Assembly (NCBI GenBank): GCA_021654635.1 | Contig: AP025179.1 | Coordinates: 1-64,000, forward strand | Reading direction: 5' to 3' | Source of the DNA: Mycobacterium kiyosense | GTDB taxonomy: Bacteria; Actinomycetota; Actinomycetes; Mycobacteriales; Mycobacteriaceae | DNA length: 64,000 bases | Shown here: positions 63,558 to 64,000 of the stretch, one piece after another | Layout of the letters: each line of letters begins with the position of its first letter | Position numbering within the stretch: the first letter of the stretch is position 1 | The notes under the pieces: generated by a model | Seen by the model: only the letters and a program-made list of their open reading frames with translations | Databases searched by the model: none | What the model was told of the DNA's origin: nothing | Program-made: the position numbers and the translations under genes

Positions 63558-64000
63558 CTAGCCTCCGTCGATCACCTTCCGCACGAGGTCGATCAGGGCG
63601 CGCGGCTGGTCGCTCTGCACCGAGTGGCCCGAGTTTTCGACGACGTGGGAGCCGCGGAATTTCGTTGCGCGCCTGGCTAATTCGCTGACGTCGTCGTCGT
63701 TGACGAAGCCGGAGGTGCCGCCGCGCACCAGGGTCACCGGGGCTGACAGGGCATCGACGTCGTCCCACAGGCTGTCGAAGTCGGGGAACTTGCGGATGGT
63801 GTCGTAGCGCCAGGTCCAGTTGCCGTTGTCCAGCCGGCGCGAGTTGTGGAACACGCCGCGACGCAACGCCTTGACCTCGCGGTGCGGGGCGGCGGCGACG
63901 GTCAGGTCCAGCATCGCCTGGAAGCTGGGGAACTCCCGCTCACCGGCCATCAGTTCCACCGTGCCGCGCTGTTCCTTGGTCATCTCGGAGTGCCGTGCCA
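63558..64000 (-). CDS. Alpha/beta hydrolase, Rv0045c type (5' part outside the window)
   Basis: The C-terminal half of an esterase-like alpha/beta hydrolase. The visible part reads MTKEQRGTVELMAGEREFPS, RRLDNGNWTWRYD, the late strand ALSAPVTLVRGGTSGFVNDD with the acid residue, and the catalytic His in VVENSGHSVQSDQPRALIDL. The frame is open to the window edge and the nucleophile elbow lies beyond it. The M. tuberculosis homologue is a ~298-residue esterase. Confidence 0.88.
   Translation of the reverse strand, partial: ARHSEMTKEQRGTVELMAGEREFPSFQAMLDLTVAAAPHREVKALRRGVFHNSRRLDNGNWTWRYDTIRKFPDFDSLWDDVDALSAPVTLVRGGTSGFVNDDDVSELARRATKFRGSHVVENSGHSVQSDQPRALIDLVRKVIDGG

Overview
This window is the replication-origin region of a slow-growing, non-tuberculous Mycobacterium. 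High GC, frequent GTG/TTG starts, PE/PPE and PE_PGRS genes, and the order dnaA-dnaN-recF-Rv0004-gyrB-gyrA-Rv0007-ileT-alaT-cwsA-ppiA-Rv0010c-crgA-Rv0012-trpG/pknB-pknA-pbpA-rodA-pstP-fhaB-fhaA-leuT all support this. Rv numbers are homology labels recalled from the M. tuberculosis map, not search results. The GyrA mini-intein excludes the M. tuberculosis complex, but I cannot name the species.

Layout. 1-5.1 kb: DnaA boxes, dnaA, oriC, dnaN, a frameshifted recF and the Rv0004-type gene. 5.3-10.5 kb: gyrB and gyrA, the latter split by a 194-residue intein at the catalytic tyrosine. 10.5-11.8 kb: a frameshifted Rv0007-type membrane gene, tRNA-Ile, a 50-residue DLW-39-type gene and tRNA-Ala. 11.8-16.0 kb: accessory DNA between tRNA-Ala and cwsA, with an IS481-type remnant, a broken PE_PGRS gene, an esterase remnant, an SDR and a VOC protein. 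16-29.6 kb: the growth and division block (cwsA, ppiA, crgA, trpG, then the fhaA/fhaB/pstP/rodA/pbpA/pknA/pknB series on the minus strand). A 66-bp tandem repeat forming a small coupled ORF lies between fhaB and pstP. 29.9-36.4 kb: tRNA-Leu and its terminator, an ammonium transporter, an IdeR box before a PPE37-like gene, a GNAT, a pirin and an acyl-CoA dehydrogenase. 36.5-50.2 kb: whiB5, an XRE regulator and a type VII secretion-associated series (Rv0024-Rv0030 types) running directly into eccB, eccC, PE and PPE. 50.3-64 kb: Rv0036c to Rv0045c types with leuS, a 20-bp minisatellite, an extra SDR and an amino-acid ABC transporter inserted before the GntR regulator.

Working together. The origin block supplies initiator, sliding clamp and gyrase. 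The kinase block couples Ser/Thr phosphorylation (PknA, PknB, reversed by PstP, read by the FHA proteins) to RodA/PbpA peptidoglycan synthesis and to CrgA/CwsA at the septum and poles. The 37-50 kb segment looks like a solitary ESX module: it has the EccC motor, EccB, a PE/PPE pair and accessory proteins, but no EccD, EccE, MycP, EspG or clear EsxAB pair.

Caution. At least twelve single-base frameshifts are inferred, in recF, the Rv0007 type, PE_PGRS, the PPE37 type, eccB, eccC, the second PPE and probably mtc28. Several fall in short homopolymers. They may be sequencing errors or real decay; the well-known essential genes are all intact.
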